A DNA stretch of 64,000 bases from Pseudomonas paraeruginosa PA7 (GCF_000017205.1 NC_009656.1:6068501-6132500), one strand, 5' to 3'. Counted from the first letter of the stretch, positions 7,652 through 17,479 are shown. Made by a program: numbers and translations. Notes: a model not told the origin generated them from the letters alone.

Positions 7652-9904
7652 ATGAAAGCATTCGGCAAGGTCCTGGGGCTGTTCCTCCTGGGGCTCTTAC
7701 TGCTCGTCGTGGCCCTGGGCTTCGCCCTGACCCACCTGTTCGATCCCAATGACTACAAGGACGAAATCCGCCAGATCGCCCGCGACAAGGCCAACCTGGA
7801 GCTGGACCTGAAGGGCGACATCGGCTGGAGCCTGTTCCCCTGGCTGGGCCTGGAGCTGCACGACACCAGCATCGCCAGCGTCGCCACGCCGACCAGGCCG
7901 TTCGCCGACCTGCAGATGCTCGGCCTGTCGGTGCGGGTCCTGCCGCTGCTGCGCAAGGATGTGCAGATGAGCGCGATCCGCGTCGAAGGCCTGAGCCTGG
8001 ACCTGGTCCGCGACAAGCAGGGCAAGGGCAACTGGGAAAACATCGGCAAGCCGGCCCAGCCCCAGGCCCCGGCCGCTCCTTCCGCCACCCCGCCGGCAGC
8101 GGACGGCAAGGGCGCCCAGGCGCAGGCACCGGAGCAGGCGCCGCAGAACGACAGCCCGCGCCCCCCGATCAAGCTCGACATCGACAGCCTCAATGTCAAC
8201 AACGCCCGCGTCACCTACACCGACGAAGCCAGCGGCAAGCAGTACAACGTCGAGGGCATCGAGCTGAGCACCGGCGCGATACGCGAAGGCAGCAGCATTG
8301 CGCTGAAGCTCAACGCCTACCTGGGCACCAACCAGCCGGTGATGCGGGCCAAGACCGAACTGACCGGCAACCTGCGCTTCGACACCGCGCTCAAGCGCTA
8401 CCAATTGGAAGACGCCAGGCTCTCCGGCGAGGCCTCGGGCGAGCCGCTGCAGGGCAAGACCGTCACCTTCTCCGCCCAGGGCCAGCTGCTGCTCGACCAG
8501 TCGGCGCAGATCGCCGAGTGGAACGGCCTGAAGCTGAGCGTCAACCAGTTGCGCGCACTCGGCGAACTCAAGGCCCGCGAGCTGGACAAGGACGCCAAGT
8601 TCAGCGGCGGCCTGTCGATCGCGCCGATGAACCTGCGCGAGTTCCTCGCCGGCATCGGTGTGACCCTGCCGGCCATGGCCGATGCCAACACCCTCGGCAA
8701 GTTCGAGCTGAACACCCGCCTGGCCGGCAGCCGCAACAGCCTGAATCTCGAAGACCTCAAGCTGGGTCTGGACGACACCGCCTTCAGCGGCCGCTTCGGT
8801 ATCGCCGATTTCGCCAGGCAATCGCTGCGCGCCCAGCTCAAGGCCGACAAGCTCGACCTCGACCGCTACCTGCCGGCCAAGGCCAAGCGAGCCCAGGATG
8901 CCGCCAGCGCCACGCGCAAGGCGGAAGTCGACGCCACCGTGGCCAGTGCCGCCCAGGGCAACACGCCGCTACCGGAGAAACCGACCAGGCAGGCCTGGAG
9001 CGACGCGCCGCTGCTGCCCATGGCGACCCTGCGCAAGCTCGACCTGGACGTGGCGCTGAACGTCGGCCGGCTGACCGTCGAGAAGCTGCCGATCGACGAC
9101 GCCAGCCTGAAGCTGCGTGGCCAGGGCGGCGTGATCAGCCTCGACGACATGCGCGGCGGGCTGTACAACGGCCGCTTCAACGCCAAGGCCAACCTCGACG
9201 TACGCCAGGACAGCGCCGTGCTGACCGCCACCAAGCACATCGCCAACGTGCCGGTGGAGCGTCTGCTCGAAGCCCAGGGCAAGAAACCTCCGGTGAAGGG
9301 ACTGCTCGACCTCGACGCCGACATCCGCACGAGCGGCAACAGCGAGAAGTCCTGGATCGACCATCTCAACGGCAGCGCGCGTTTCAGCCTGATCAACGGC
9401 GTACTGCCCGACGCCAACCTGGAGCAGCAGCTCTGCCAGGGCATCGCTACCCTCAACCGCAAGGCTCTCGCCGGTAGCCACGGCGGCAAGGACACGCCTT
9501 TCCGCGAGCTCAAGGGCAGCCTGAACTTCACCAACGGCGTGGCCAGCAACCCTGACCTGAAGGCGGCCATTCCAGGCCTGGCGGTGAGCGGCCACGGCGA
9601 TATCGACCTGCGCGTGCTGGGCATGGACTATCGCATCGGCGTGGAGATCCAGGGCGATAAGAGCGACATGCCGGACCCGGCCTGCCAGGTCAACCAGCGC
9701 TACGCCGGCATCGAATGGCCGCTGCTCTGCCGCGGCCCGCTGGAACTCGGCGCCAAGGCCTGCCGCCTGGACAGGGAAGGCCTGGGCAAGGTCGCCGCGA
9801 AACTGGCCGGCAATCGCCTCAACGAAAAACTCGAAGAGAAGCTCGGCGACAAGATCAGTCCCGAGCTGAAAGACGCACTCAAAGGGCTGTTCAACCGCAA
9901 ATGA
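7652..9904 (+). CDS. asmA: AsmA family protein
   Basis: 750 residues. A single N-terminal membrane anchor (about residues 5-26, LGLFLLGLLLLVVALGFALT) is followed by a long periplasmic beta-rich AsmA domain and a Pro/Ala-rich linker near residues 130-170. AsmA-like proteins are bridge-type proteins linked to phospholipid and LPS homeostasis in the envelope. AAAGGA precedes the ATG by 8 nt. The stop overlaps the mutY start (ATGA), giving translational coupling. Confidence 0.88.
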   Translation: MKAFGKVLGLFLLGLLLLVVALGFALTHLFDPNDYKDEIRQIARDKANLELDLKGDIGWSLFPWLGLELHDTSIASVATPTRPFADLQMLGLSVRVLPLLRKDVQMSAIRVEGLSLDLVRDKQGKGNWENIGKPAQPQAPAAPSATPPAADGKGAQAQAPEQAPQNDSPRPPIKLDIDSLNVNNARVTYTDEASGKQYNVEGIELSTGAIREGSSIALKLNAYLGTNQPVMRAKTELTGNLRFDTALKRYQLEDARLSGEASGEPLQGKTVTFSAQGQLLLDQSAQIAEWNGLKLSVNQLRALGELKARELDKDAKFSGGLSIAPMNLREFLAGIGVTLPAMADANTLGKFELNTRLAGSRNSLNLEDLKLGLDDTAFSGRFGIADFARQSLRAQLKADKLDLDRYLPAKAKRAQDAASATRKAEVDATVASAAQGNTPLPEKPTRQAWSDAPLLPMATLRKLDLDVALNVGRLTVEKLPIDDASLKLRGQGGVISLDDMRGGLYNGRFNAKANLDVRQDSAVLTATKHIANVPVERLLEAQGKKPPVKGLLDLDADIRTSGNSEKSWIDHLNGSARFSLINGVLPDANLEQQLCQGIATLNRKALAGSHGGKDTPFRELKGSLNFTNGVASNPDLKAAIPGLAVSGHGDIDLRVLGMDYRIGVEIQGDKSDMPDPACQVNQRYAGIEWPLLCRGPLELGAKACRLDREGLGKVAAKLAGNRLNEKLEEKLGDKISPELKDALKGLFNRK

Positions 9905-10968
9905 CACCTGAAGGCTTCAACGGCGCGGTCCTCGACTGGTACGACCGCCACGGTCGCAAGGACCTGCCCTGGCAGCAGGACATCACCCCCTACCGGGTGT
10001 GGGTCTCGGAGATCATGCTGCAACAGACCCAGGTCAGCACCGTGCTCGGCTACTTCGACCGCTTCATGGAGGCCCTGCCCGACGTCCAGGCGCTGGCCGC
10101 GGCGGCCGAGGACGAAGTCCTGCACCTGTGGACCGGGCTCGGCTACTACAGCCGTGCGCGCAACCTGCACAAGACCGCGCGGATCGTGGTCGAGCGGCAT
10201 GCCGGGGAATTCCCCCGCGACGTCGAGCAGCTCGCCGAGCTGCCCGGCATCGGCCGCTCCACCGCCGGCGCCATCGCCAGCCTGTCGATGGGCCTGCGCG
10301 CGCCGATCCTCGACGGCAACGTCAAGCGCGTGCTGGCGCGCTACCTGGCGCAGGACGGCTATCCCGGCGAGCCGAAGGTGGCCCGGGCGCTGTGGGAGGC
10401 CGCCGAGCGCTTCACCCCGCACGCACGGGTCAACCACTACACCCAGGCGATGATGGACCTCGGCGCCACTCTCTGTACGCGCAGCAAGCCCAGTTGCCTG
10501 CTTTGCCCGCTGCTGGCCGGCTGCCGCGCGCACCTGCTCGGCCGCGAGACCGACTACCCGCAGCCCAAGCCGCGCAAGGCCCTGCCGCAAAAACGCACGC
10601 TGATGCCGATCCTGGCCAATCGCGAGGGCGCCATCCTGCTCTACCGGCGGCCGTCCAGCGGACTCTGGGGCGGGCTCTGGAGCCTACCCGAGCTGGACGA
10701 CCTCGACGACCTCGCGCCACTCGCCGCCCGGCATTCGCTGGCCCTTGGCGAGCGCCGCGAACTGAGCGGCCTGACCCATACCTTCAGTCATTTCCAGCTG
10801 GCCATCGAGCCCTGGCTGGTGGCGGTGGAAGCCGCTCCGCCCGCCGTGGCCGAGGCCGACTGGCTCTGGTATAACCTCGCCACCCCGCCGCGCCTGGGCC
10901 TCGCCGCTCCGGTGAAGAAACTGCTCAAGCGCGCAGAACAGGAACTCGGACGCGGCACGGCCGCGTGA
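9901..10968 (+). CDS. mutY: A/G-specific adenine DNA glycosylase
   Basis: 355 residues. The helix-hairpin-helix (LPGIGRSTAGAI, 114-125) precedes catalytic D138 (LDGN); E37 in SEIMLQQTQV is the general acid. The iron-sulfur loop has C192, C199, C202 and C208 in the C-X6-C-X2-C-X5-C spacing. The C-terminal NUDIX-like domain recognises 8-oxoguanine. It removes adenine mispaired with 8-oxoG, preventing G:C to T:A changes. It overlaps asmA by 4 nt and is followed by yggX, a common gamma-proteobacterial pairing. Confidence 0.97.
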   Translation: MTPEGFNGAVLDWYDRHGRKDLPWQQDITPYRVWVSEIMLQQTQVSTVLGYFDRFMEALPDVQALAAAAEDEVLHLWTGLGYYSRARNLHKTARIVVERHAGEFPRDVEQLAELPGIGRSTAGAIASLSMGLRAPILDGNVKRVLARYLAQDGYPGEPKVARALWEAAERFTPHARVNHYTQAMMDLGATLCTRSKPSCLLCPLLAGCRAHLLGRETDYPQPKPRKALPQKRTLMPILANREGAILLYRRPSSGLWGGLWSLPELDDLDDLAPLAARHSLALGERRELSGLTHTFSHFQLAIEPWLVAVEAAPPAVAEADWLWYNLATPPRLGLAAPVKKLLKRAEQELGRGTAA

Positions 10969-11010
10969 ATGCCGGGCCCGCGGCCCGGCGGCAACTGCAG
11001 GAGAACGACC

Positions 11011-11283
11011 ATGAGCCGCACCGTGATGTGCCGCAAGTACCACGAAGAGCTGCCCGGCCTCGACCGCCCGCCGTATCCGGGCGCCAAGGGCGAGGACATC
11101 TACAACAACGTGTCGCGCAAGGCCTGGGACGAGTGGCAGAAGCACCAGACCATGCTGATCAACGAGCGTCGCCTGAACATGATGAACGCCGAGGATCGCA
11201 AGTTCCTCCAGCAGGAGATGGACAAGTTCCTCTCCGGAGAGGACTACGCCAAGGCCGACGGCTACGTGCCGCCATCCGCCTGA
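11011..11283 (+). CDS. yggX: YggX family Fe(II)-trafficking / oxidative damage protection protein
   Basis: 90 residues, full length. The sequence opens [18 protein letters not shown] with the conserved Cys7, and has [20 protein letters not shown]. The family protects iron-sulfur proteins from oxidants and influences intracellular iron handling. It lies 42 bp after mutY, whose product also deals with oxidative lesions, with CAGGAG ahead of the ATG. Confidence 0.95.
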   Translation: MSRTVMCRKYHEELPGLDRPPYPGAKGEDIYNNVSRKAWDEWQKHQTMLINERRLNMMNAEDRKFLQQEMDKFLSGEDYAKADGYVPPSA

Positions 11284-11309
11284 CCCCACCCCGCCCAACG
11301 GAGGCCGCC

Positions 11310-12392
11310 ATGACCCCACCCCTCTCTGGCCCGCCTCCGATCCGCACCGCGCTGATCGGCTACGGCTTCGCCGGCAAGACCTTCCACGCCCCGCTGATCC
11401 GCGCGGTGCCTGCGCTGCGCCTGGAGCGCGTGGTCTCGCACGACGCCGGGCGGGTGCACGCCGACCTGCCCGAAGCCCGGGTCAGCGCCGATCCGGATGA
11501 AGCCATCGAGGCCGTCGACATCGACCTGGTGGTCATCGCCTCGCCCAACGCCACCCACGCCGACCTCGCCGAACGGGCCTTGCGCGCCGGCAAGCACGTG
11601 GTGGTGGACAAGCCGTTCACCGTCACCCTGGCCGAAGCCCGGCGCCTCGCCGACCTCGCCCGCGAGCGGCCTGGGCAGATGCTCTCGGTGTTCCAGAACC
11701 GCCGCTTCGACAGCGACTTCCTCGCCGTGGAGGCCGCCTTGCAGGCCGGCAGCATCGGCCCGGTACGCTACTTCGAATCGGCCATCGAGCGCTTCCGCCC
11801 GCAGGTCCGCGACCGCTGGCGCGAACACGACCTGCCCGGCTCCGGGCTGTGGTTCGACCTCGGCCCGCACCTGCTCGACCAGGCGCTGTGCCTGTTCGGC
11901 GTACCGCAGCGGGTGCACGGCCACCTGCGCCGGCTGCGCGAGGGCGCGCTGACCGACGACTGGTTCGAGGTCCTGCTCGACTATCCGCACTGCCAGGTGG
12001 CGCTGCGCGCCAGCATGCTCGCCGCCAATCCGGCGCCACGCTTCAATGTGCACGGCGACCACGGCAGCCTGCTCAAGGCCGGCGCCGACATCCAGGAAGC
12101 GCAGTTGCTCCAGGGCCTGTGCCCCGGCTCCGCCGGCTGGGGCCGCGATCCCGACCTGCTGCAGCACATCGACGGCCAGGGCCTGCGCCAGTCGCTGGTC
12201 ACCCCGGCCGGCGACCAGAGCCGCTACTACCAGGCGCTGGCCGCCGCCATCCGCGGCCAGTCGGACAACCCGGTGTCGGCGGAACAGGCCTGCGCGCTGA
12301 TGGCCCTGCTGGAGTTGGCACGACGCTCCGCCGAGGAAGGCCGGGGCCTGCCGGTGGAACTGCGCGACGAGGAACGCCAGGCCTGGAACTGA
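11310..12392 (+). CDS. Gfo/Idh/MocA family NAD(P)-dependent oxidoreductase
   Basis: 360 residues. The N-terminal Rossmann domain starts ALIGYGFAGKTFHAPLI, and DKP of VVVDKPFTVT stands in the usual EKP position. The C-terminal beta-sheet domain contains GLWFDLGPHLLDQAL, in which Asp and His are typical of the catalytic region. It most resembles the YdgJ/YhhX group. The substrate is probably a sugar or cyclitol but cannot be read from sequence. GGAG precedes the ATG by 6 nt; it starts 26 bp after yggX. Confidence 0.85.
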   Translation: MTPPLSGPPPIRTALIGYGFAGKTFHAPLIRAVPALRLERVVSHDAGRVHADLPEARVSADPDEAIEAVDIDLVVIASPNATHADLAERALRAGKHVVVDKPFTVTLAEARRLADLARERPGQMLSVFQNRRFDSDFLAVEAALQAGSIGPVRYFESAIERFRPQVRDRWREHDLPGSGLWFDLGPHLLDQALCLFGVPQRVHGHLRRLREGALTDDWFEVLLDYPHCQVALRASMLAANPAPRFNVHGDHGSLLKAGADIQEAQLLQGLCPGSAGWGRDPDLLQHIDGQGLRQSLVTPAGDQSRYYQALAAAIRGQSDNPVSAEQACALMALLELARRSAEEGRGLPVELRDEERQAWN

Positions 12393-12465
12393 GGCCCGGC
12401 AGTCCGGCGGAAACCGCGAGGGGATCGTAAGGCGTTAAAAAACAAAAAAAATTTCTTCGCCGGTG

Positions 12466-12494
12466 TTGACACTGCCGCGCTAAACCCGTTTAAT
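12466..12494 (+). promoter_or_regulatory. Sigma-70 promoter of tRNA-Phe
   Basis: Exact TTGACA at 12466-12471, a 17-bp spacer, then TTTAAT at 12489-12494. A GC-rich discriminator follows, typical of stringently controlled stable-RNA promoters. The tRNA begins 12 bp after the -10. Confidence 0.85.
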
Positions 12495-12505
12495 TGCGCC
12501 CCGTT

Positions 12506-12581
12506 GCCCAGGTAGCTCAGTTGGTAGAGCAGGGGATTGAAAATCCCCGTGTCGGCGGTTCGATTCCGTCCCTGGGCACCA
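12506..12581 (+). tRNA. tRNA-Phe (GAA)
   Basis: 76 nt that fold into a full cloverleaf: 7-bp acceptor (GCCCAGG with CCTGGGC), D arm GCTC/GAGC, anticodon stem GGGGA/TCCCC around loop TTGAAAA, and T arm with TTCGATT. CCA is encoded. The anticodon GAA reads Phe codons. Confidence 0.98.
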
Positions 12582-12592
12582 TGAACACGACG

Positions 12593-12621
12593 AAAAGGCT
12601 CACCTCCGGGTGGGCCTTTTT
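12593..12621 (+). terminator. Terminator after tRNA-Phe
   Basis: The stem AAAAGGCTCACC pairs with GGTGGGCCTTTT (one wobble pair) around a TCCG loop and ends in a run of T. It lies between the tRNA and the convergent dehydrogenase gene. Confidence 0.85.
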
Positions 12622-12637
12622 GCTTTCCGCCGTTCGC

Positions 12638-13375
12638 CTAGACGTGCTGCCCGCCGTTGACGTGGATTTCCGCGCCGTTCACGTAGGACGCGCCGCTGGT
12701 GCAGAGGAAGTAGATCAGCGAGGCGATCTCCTCCGGCCGGCCGAGGCGGTGCAGCGGGATGCTGCGCTCGACGATCTCCTCGGTGCCCGGCGAGAGGATC
12801 GAGGTGTCGATCTCCCCCGGCGCGATGGCGTTCACCCGCACCCCATGCGGGCCGAAGTCGTGGGCCATCTCGCGGGTCAGCGCGGACAACGCCGCCTTGG
12901 AAGTGGCGTAGGCCACCCCGGCGAACGGATGCACCTTCGAGCCGGCGATGGAGGTCACGTTGATCACCGTTCCCTGCGCCGCCTTCAGCTCGGCGAACAG
13001 GCCGCGCGCCAGCAGCGCGGTGGAGAACAGGTTGACGTTGAACACCCGCAGCCAGGTGGCGTAGTCGGTCTCCAGCACGCCGAGGCGTTCGCCGCCTTCG
13101 CCCTTGGGCGAGATGCCGGCGTTGTCCACCAGCGCGTGCAGCCGGCCGTCGCCGAGCTTGTCGCGGATCAGTTCCAGGCTGGCCTCGACGCCGGGAATGT
13201 CCTCCAGGTCCAGGTGGATGTGGTTCTCCTCGCCGTCCGCCCAGGGACATTCGCTGGCCCAGCTCTGCCGCGACGCGGTGAACACCCGCCAGCCCGCGGC
13301 GTTGAAGTACTTCACCGTGGCATGCCCGATACCGCGGCTCGCCCCGGTCAGCAACAGGGTCTTTCTCTCCGCCAT
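12638..13375 (-). CDS. Short-chain dehydrogenase/reductase (classical SDR)
   Basis: 245 residues. It has the cofactor loop TGASRGIG (10-17), NNAG-type motif DNAGIS (84-89) and the catalytic S142, Y156 and K160 (YATSK). GGAGG lies just ahead of ATG 13375, which excludes the longer upstream reading. A soluble NAD(P)H oxidoreductase of unknown substrate. It converges on the tRNA-Phe terminator and diverges from the DUF502 gene. Confidence 0.88.
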   Translation of the reverse strand: MAERKTLLLTGASRGIGHATVKYFNAAGWRVFTASRQSWASECPWADGEENHIHLDLEDIPGVEASLELIRDKLGDGRLHALVDNAGISPKGEGGERLGVLETDYATWLRVFNVNLFSTALLARGLFAELKAAQGTVINVTSIAGSKVHPFAGVAYATSKAALSALTREMAHDFGPHGVRVNAIAPGEIDTSILSPGTEEIVERSIPLHRLGRPEEIASLIYFLCTSGASYVNGAEIHVNGGQHV

Positions 13376-13533
13376 ACACCCTCCGTGAAGACCTGCAGGA
13401 ATGAACGCGATTCGCACAGCCTACAAGGAATGACGAATCGCCGCGGCGGATCTTTCGCCCATCCCGGCGAACGGCCGAGCGCGAGCCAGGCGGTGCCGAT
13501 AGACTAGGCGGACCTTGCCCGGACACCCGACCG

Positions 13534-14223
13534 ATGCTGAAGAGAAGCTTCAACTCCCTGCTCACCACCTGGCTCGCCGGCCTGCTGCTGATGCTCCCGC
13601 TGGTACTCACCGTGGCCTTGCTGGCCTGGGTGGTCAGCCTGCTGAACCGTTTCGTCGGTCCTTCCAGCCTGATCGGCCGCGGCTTCGCCGCCATCGGCCA
13701 GCCATTGGCCGGCGATTCACCGCTGGCCTACCTGCTCGGCACCGCGCTGCTGCTGGTAGCCATCTACCTGCTCGGCCTCGGCGTGCAGCTCGGCCTGAAG
13801 CGACCGCTGGCCCACCTCTTCGACCTGACCCTGCGGCGCACCCCGCTGATCGGCAACCTGTACAACCTGGCCGACCGCTTCGTCGGCCTGCTGGACAAGA
13901 AGCAGGACGCCGACATCGCCGCGATGAGCCCGGTGTGGTGTTTCTTCGGCGGCGACGGCGCCGCCGTGCTGGCGCTGATGCCCAACCCCGAGCCGGTGGA
14001 GCTGGACGGCCGCGCGCACTATGCGATCCTGGTGCCGACCGCGCCGATCCCGGTGGGCGGCGGCCTGCTCTACGTTCCTGTGGAATGGGTGAAACCGGCA
14101 CAGATCGGCATGGACACCTTCACCAGCATCTACGTGTCGATGGGCATCACCCCGCCGCCGCCACGGGCCGCGGCCAAGGTCCTGGGCGGAGCGGACGGGG
14201 AAGAGCCAGCGGCGCGCACCTAG
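13534..14223 (+). CDS. DUF502 family inner-membrane protein
   Basis: 229 residues. Two N-terminal membrane segments (about 10-36 and 68-90) precede a soluble domain with the DUF502 hallmarks RTPLIGNLYNLADRF and VPTAPIPVGGGLLYVP. Function is unestablished; a role in envelope or transport is often assumed but not proven. It stands alone between the SDR gene and the ABC transporter. No clear Shine-Dalgarno precedes the ATG. Confidence 0.8.
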   Translation: MLKRSFNSLLTTWLAGLLLMLPLVLTVALLAWVVSLLNRFVGPSSLIGRGFAAIGQPLAGDSPLAYLLGTALLLVAIYLLGLGVQLGLKRPLAHLFDLTLRRTPLIGNLYNLADRFVGLLDKKQDADIAAMSPVWCFFGGDGAAVLALMPNPEPVELDGRAHYAILVPTAPIPVGGGLLYVPVEWVKPAQIGMDTFTSIYVSMGITPPPPRAAAKVLGGADGEEPAART

Positions 14224-14471
14224 GCCGCGCGACGCGCCCGCGAACGGGGCAGCCCGCAACGTCCGGGCTCCGCTTCAGGTCAGGCTTCCCTGGGAGTTTC
14301 CGACGAAAGCCGACAGTTTTGTTCCTACGCGACAGCGCACTGCAGCGATGTGACAAGATGCCGCCAACCCCGCTCCAGAGGCACGTCGCCTGCTTGGCTC
14401 CGGTTGAAACGCTGTGCTAGCTTGCCTTCGCCAGGAAGGCCCTTCCAATCCGAATAACAAGAGGAAAATCC

Positions 14472-15245
14472 ATGGCCGAGGCCACCCCCGCACTGGAAAT
14501 CCGTAACCTGCACAAGCGCTACGGCGACCTCGAAGTGCTCAAGGGCATCTCCCTCACCGCCCGCGACGGCGACGTGATCTCCATCCTCGGATCGTCCGGC
14601 TCGGGCAAGTCCACCTTCCTGCGCTGCATCAACCTGCTGGAGAACCCGCACCAGGGCCAGATCCTGGTCTCCGGCGAAGAGCTGCGCCTGAAGAAGAGCA
14701 AGAACGGCGACCTGGTCGCCGCCGACAGCCAGCAGATCAACCGGCTGCGCAGCGAGCTCGGTTTCGTCTTCCAGAATTTCAACCTGTGGCCGCACATGAG
14801 CATCCTCGACAACGTGATCGAGGCGCCGCGCCGCGTGCTGGGCAAGAGCAAGGCCGAGGCGATCGAGATCGCCGAGGGCCTGCTGGCCAAGGTCGGCATC
14901 GCCGACAAGCGCCACAGCTATCCGGCGCAGCTTTCCGGCGGCCAGCAGCAGCGCGCGGCCATCGCCCGGACCCTGGCCATGCAGCCCAAGGTGATCCTGT
15001 TCGACGAGCCCACCTCGGCGCTCGATCCGGAAATGGTACAGGAAGTGCTTAACGTGATCCGTGCGCTCGCCGAAGAGGGCCGGACCATGCTGCTGGTCAC
15101 CCACGAAATGAGCTTCGCCCGCCAGGTTTCCAGCGAGGTGGTATTCCTCCACCAGGGCCTGGTAGAAGAGCAGGGAACGCCGCAACAGGTTTTCGAAACC
15201 CCCCAGTCGGCGCGCTGCAAACAGTTCATGTCCAGCCACCGCTAA
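14472..15245 (+). CDS. Polar amino-acid ABC transporter ATPase (HisP/GlnQ type)
   Basis: 257 residues. Walker A is GSSGSGKST (40-48), the signature LSGGQQQR, Walker B VILFDEP and the switch His in LVTHEMSF are all present. It energises import by the permease pair at 16074 and 16766 with the binding protein at 15260. AGAGGA sits 6 nt before the ATG. The 248-bp gap upstream should hold the promoter; I could not fix it. This is the first gene of a four-gene operon. Confidence 0.95.
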   Translation: MAEATPALEIRNLHKRYGDLEVLKGISLTARDGDVISILGSSGSGKSTFLRCINLLENPHQGQILVSGEELRLKKSKNGDLVAADSQQINRLRSELGFVFQNFNLWPHMSILDNVIEAPRRVLGKSKAEAIEIAEGLLAKVGIADKRHSYPAQLSGGQQQRAAIARTLAMQPKVILFDEPTSALDPEMVQEVLNVIRALAEEGRTMLLVTHEMSFARQVSSEVVFLHQGLVEEQGTPQQVFETPQSARCKQFMSSHR

Positions 15246-15259
15246 CGGAGCAACACCGC

Positions 15260-16012
15260 ATGAAGAACTATAAGAAGATCCTGCTGGCCGCCGCTGCAAC
15301 CCTGGCCTTCGCCCTCGACGCCAGCGCCGCCGACAAGCTGCGCATCGGCACCGAAGGCGCCTACCCGCCCTTCAACGGCATCGACGCCAGCGGCCAGGCG
15401 GTCGGCTTCGACCTCGACATCGGCAAGGCGCTGTGCGCCAAGATGAAGACCGAGTGCGAGGTGGTGACCTCCGACTGGGACGGCATCATCCCGGCGCTGA
15501 ACGCCAAGAAGTTCGACTTCATCGTCGCGTCCATGTCGATCACCGACGAGCGCAAGCAGGCGGTCGACTTCACCGATCCCTACTACACCAACAAGCTGCA
15601 GTTCGTCGCACCGAAGAGCGTCGACTTCAAGACCGACAAGGACTCCCTGAAGGGCAAGGTGATCGGCGCCCAGCGCGCCACCATCGCCGGCACCTGGCTG
15701 GAAGACAACATGGCCGACGTGGTCACCATCAAGCTCTACGACACCCAGGAGAACGCCTACCTCGACCTCTCCTCGGGGCGCCTGGACGGCGTGCTGGCCG
15801 ACAAGTTCGTGCAGTACGACTGGCTGAAGAGCGACGCCGGCAAGGAGTTCGAGTTCAAGGGCGAACCGGTGTTCGACAACGACAAGATCGGCATCGCCGT
15901 GCGCAAGGGCGACCCGCTGCGCGAGAAGCTCAACGCCGCGCTGAAGGAAATCGTCGCCGACGGTACCTACAAGAAGATCAACGACAAGTACTTCCCCTTC
16001 AGCATCTATTGA
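15260..16012 (+). CDS. Periplasmic lysine/arginine/ornithine/histidine-type binding protein
   Basis: 250 residues. Signal peptide MKNYKKILLAAAATLAFALD... ends at ASAA (about residue 23). The mature part has TEGAYPPFNGIDASGQAVGF and the ligand-carboxylate-binding segment GAQRATIAGTWLED. The pattern is closest to HisJ/ArgT/AotJ proteins, so a basic amino acid is the likely ligand; which one is not decided by sequence. It lies 14 bp after the ATPase gene. Confidence 0.92.
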   Translation: MKNYKKILLAAAATLAFALDASAADKLRIGTEGAYPPFNGIDASGQAVGFDLDIGKALCAKMKTECEVVTSDWDGIIPALNAKKFDFIVASMSITDERKQAVDFTDPYYTNKLQFVAPKSVDFKTDKDSLKGKVIGAQRATIAGTWLEDNMADVVTIKLYDTQENAYLDLSSGRLDGVLADKFVQYDWLKSDAGKEFEFKGEPVFDNDKIGIAVRKGDPLREKLNAALKEIVADGTYKKINDKYFPFSIY

Positions 16013-16073
16013 TGCCAAGCCAGGCCAGCGCCGGGCGCGTCCCGGCGCCGGCCGCCTTCAGGCCTGACTTCTC

Positions 16074-16769
16074 ATGATTCTCGACCTGCATGGGTTCGGC
16101 GACCAGTTGCTCGCCGGTACCTGGATGACCCTCAAGCTGTCGCTGGCGGCGGTCTGCGTGGGGCTGCTGCTCGGCCTCCTCGGCGCCATCGCGAAGACTT
16201 CGAAGTACGCCGCCCTGCGTTTCCTCGGCGGCACCTACACCACCATCGTCCGTGGCGTGCCGGAAACGCTCTGGGTACTGATGATCTATTTCGGCACGGT
16301 GAGCGGCCTGAACGCCCTCGGCGACCTTTTCGGCAAGCCGGACCTGGCGCTCTCACCGTTCGCCGCCGGCACCCTGGCCCTCGGCCTGTGCTTCGGCGCC
16401 TACGCCACCGAGGTGTTCCGCGGCGCGCTGTTGTCCATTCCGCGCGGCCATCGCGAGGCCGGCCAGGCGCTCGGCCTGTCGCCCGGACGGATCTTCTGGC
16501 GCATCGTCCTGCCGCAGATCTGGCGGGTCGCCCTGCCCGGCCTGGGCAACCTGTACCTGATCCTGCTGAAGGACACCGCGCTGGTCTCCCTGATCACCCT
16601 CGACGAGATCATGCGCAAGGCGCAGGTCGCCTCCAACGCGACCAAGGAACCCTTCACCTTCTACATGACCGCGGCCGCCATCTACCTGAGCCTCACGGTC
16701 GTCATCATGGTCGCCCTGCACTTCCTCGAACGTCGCGCCGGCCGTGGTTTCGTGAGGAACGAGCTATGA
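16074..16769 (+). CDS. Amino-acid ABC transporter permease (HisQ type)
   Basis: 231 residues with about five membrane segments. The EAA loop that contacts the ATPase is REAGQALGLSPGRIFWRIVLPQ. It pairs with the following permease to form the transmembrane channel. Its stop overlaps the next start (ATGA at 16766). Confidence 0.93.
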   Translation: MILDLHGFGDQLLAGTWMTLKLSLAAVCVGLLLGLLGAIAKTSKYAALRFLGGTYTTIVRGVPETLWVLMIYFGTVSGLNALGDLFGKPDLALSPFAAGTLALGLCFGAYATEVFRGALLSIPRGHREAGQALGLSPGRIFWRIVLPQIWRVALPGLGNLYLILLKDTALVSLITLDEIMRKAQVASNATKEPFTFYMTAAAIYLSLTVVIMVALHFLERRAGRGFVRNEL

Positions 16770-17458
16770 GCGAGTGGGAGCTGATCCTCAAGTGGATGCC
16801 GAAGATGCTCCAGGGCGCGGCGCTGACCCTGGAGCTGCTGGCGATCGCGGTGGTCGCAGGGCTCGCCCTGGCCCTGCCGCTGGGCATCGCCCGCGCCTCG
16901 CGACACTGGTACGTGCGCGCGCTGCCGTACGCCTATATTTTCTTCTTCCGTGGCACGCCGCTGCTGTTGCAGCTGTTCATCGTCTACTACGGCCTGGCGC
17001 AGTTCGAGGAAGTGCGCAAGAGTGCCTTCTGGCCCTACCTGCGCGATCCGTACTGGTGCGCGCTGCTGACCATGACCCTGCACACCGCAGCCTACATCGC
17101 CGAGATCCTTCGCGGCGCGATCCATTCGGTGCCGGTCGGCGAGGTGGAGGCCGCCCGCGCCCTCGGCATGTCGCGGCGCCAGGCGCTCTGGCACATCATC
17201 CTGCCGCGCGCGGTACGCATCGGCCTGCCGGCCTACAGCAACGAAGTGATCCTGATGCTCAAGGCCAGCGCGGTGGTCTACACCGTGACCCTGTTCGACA
17301 TCATGGGCATGGCCCGCACCATCATCGCCCGCACCTACGAATCGATGCTGTTCTTCTGCCTGGCCGGCGCGCTGTACCTGGTGATCACCATCGTGCTGAC
17401 GCGGATCTTCCGCCTGATCGAACGCTGGTTGCGGGTCGACGCCACCCAGGGCCGCTGA
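16766..17458 (+). CDS. Amino-acid ABC transporter permease (HisM type)
   Basis: 230 residues, polytopic, with the EAA motif VEAARALGMSRRQALWHIIL and the FFRGTPLLLQLF segment typical of HisM. It is the last gene of the ATPase-SBP-permease-permease operon, and a hairpin terminator follows 22 bp after the stop. Confidence 0.93.
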   Translation: MSEWELILKWMPKMLQGAALTLELLAIAVVAGLALALPLGIARASRHWYVRALPYAYIFFFRGTPLLLQLFIVYYGLAQFEEVRKSAFWPYLRDPYWCALLTMTLHTAAYIAEILRGAIHSVPVGEVEAARALGMSRRQALWHIILPRAVRIGLPAYSNEVILMLKASAVVYTVTLFDIMGMARTIIARTYESMLFFCLAGALYLVITIVLTRIFRLIERWLRVDATQGR

Positions 17459-17479
17459 GCGGGCGCTTTCCGATGCCCG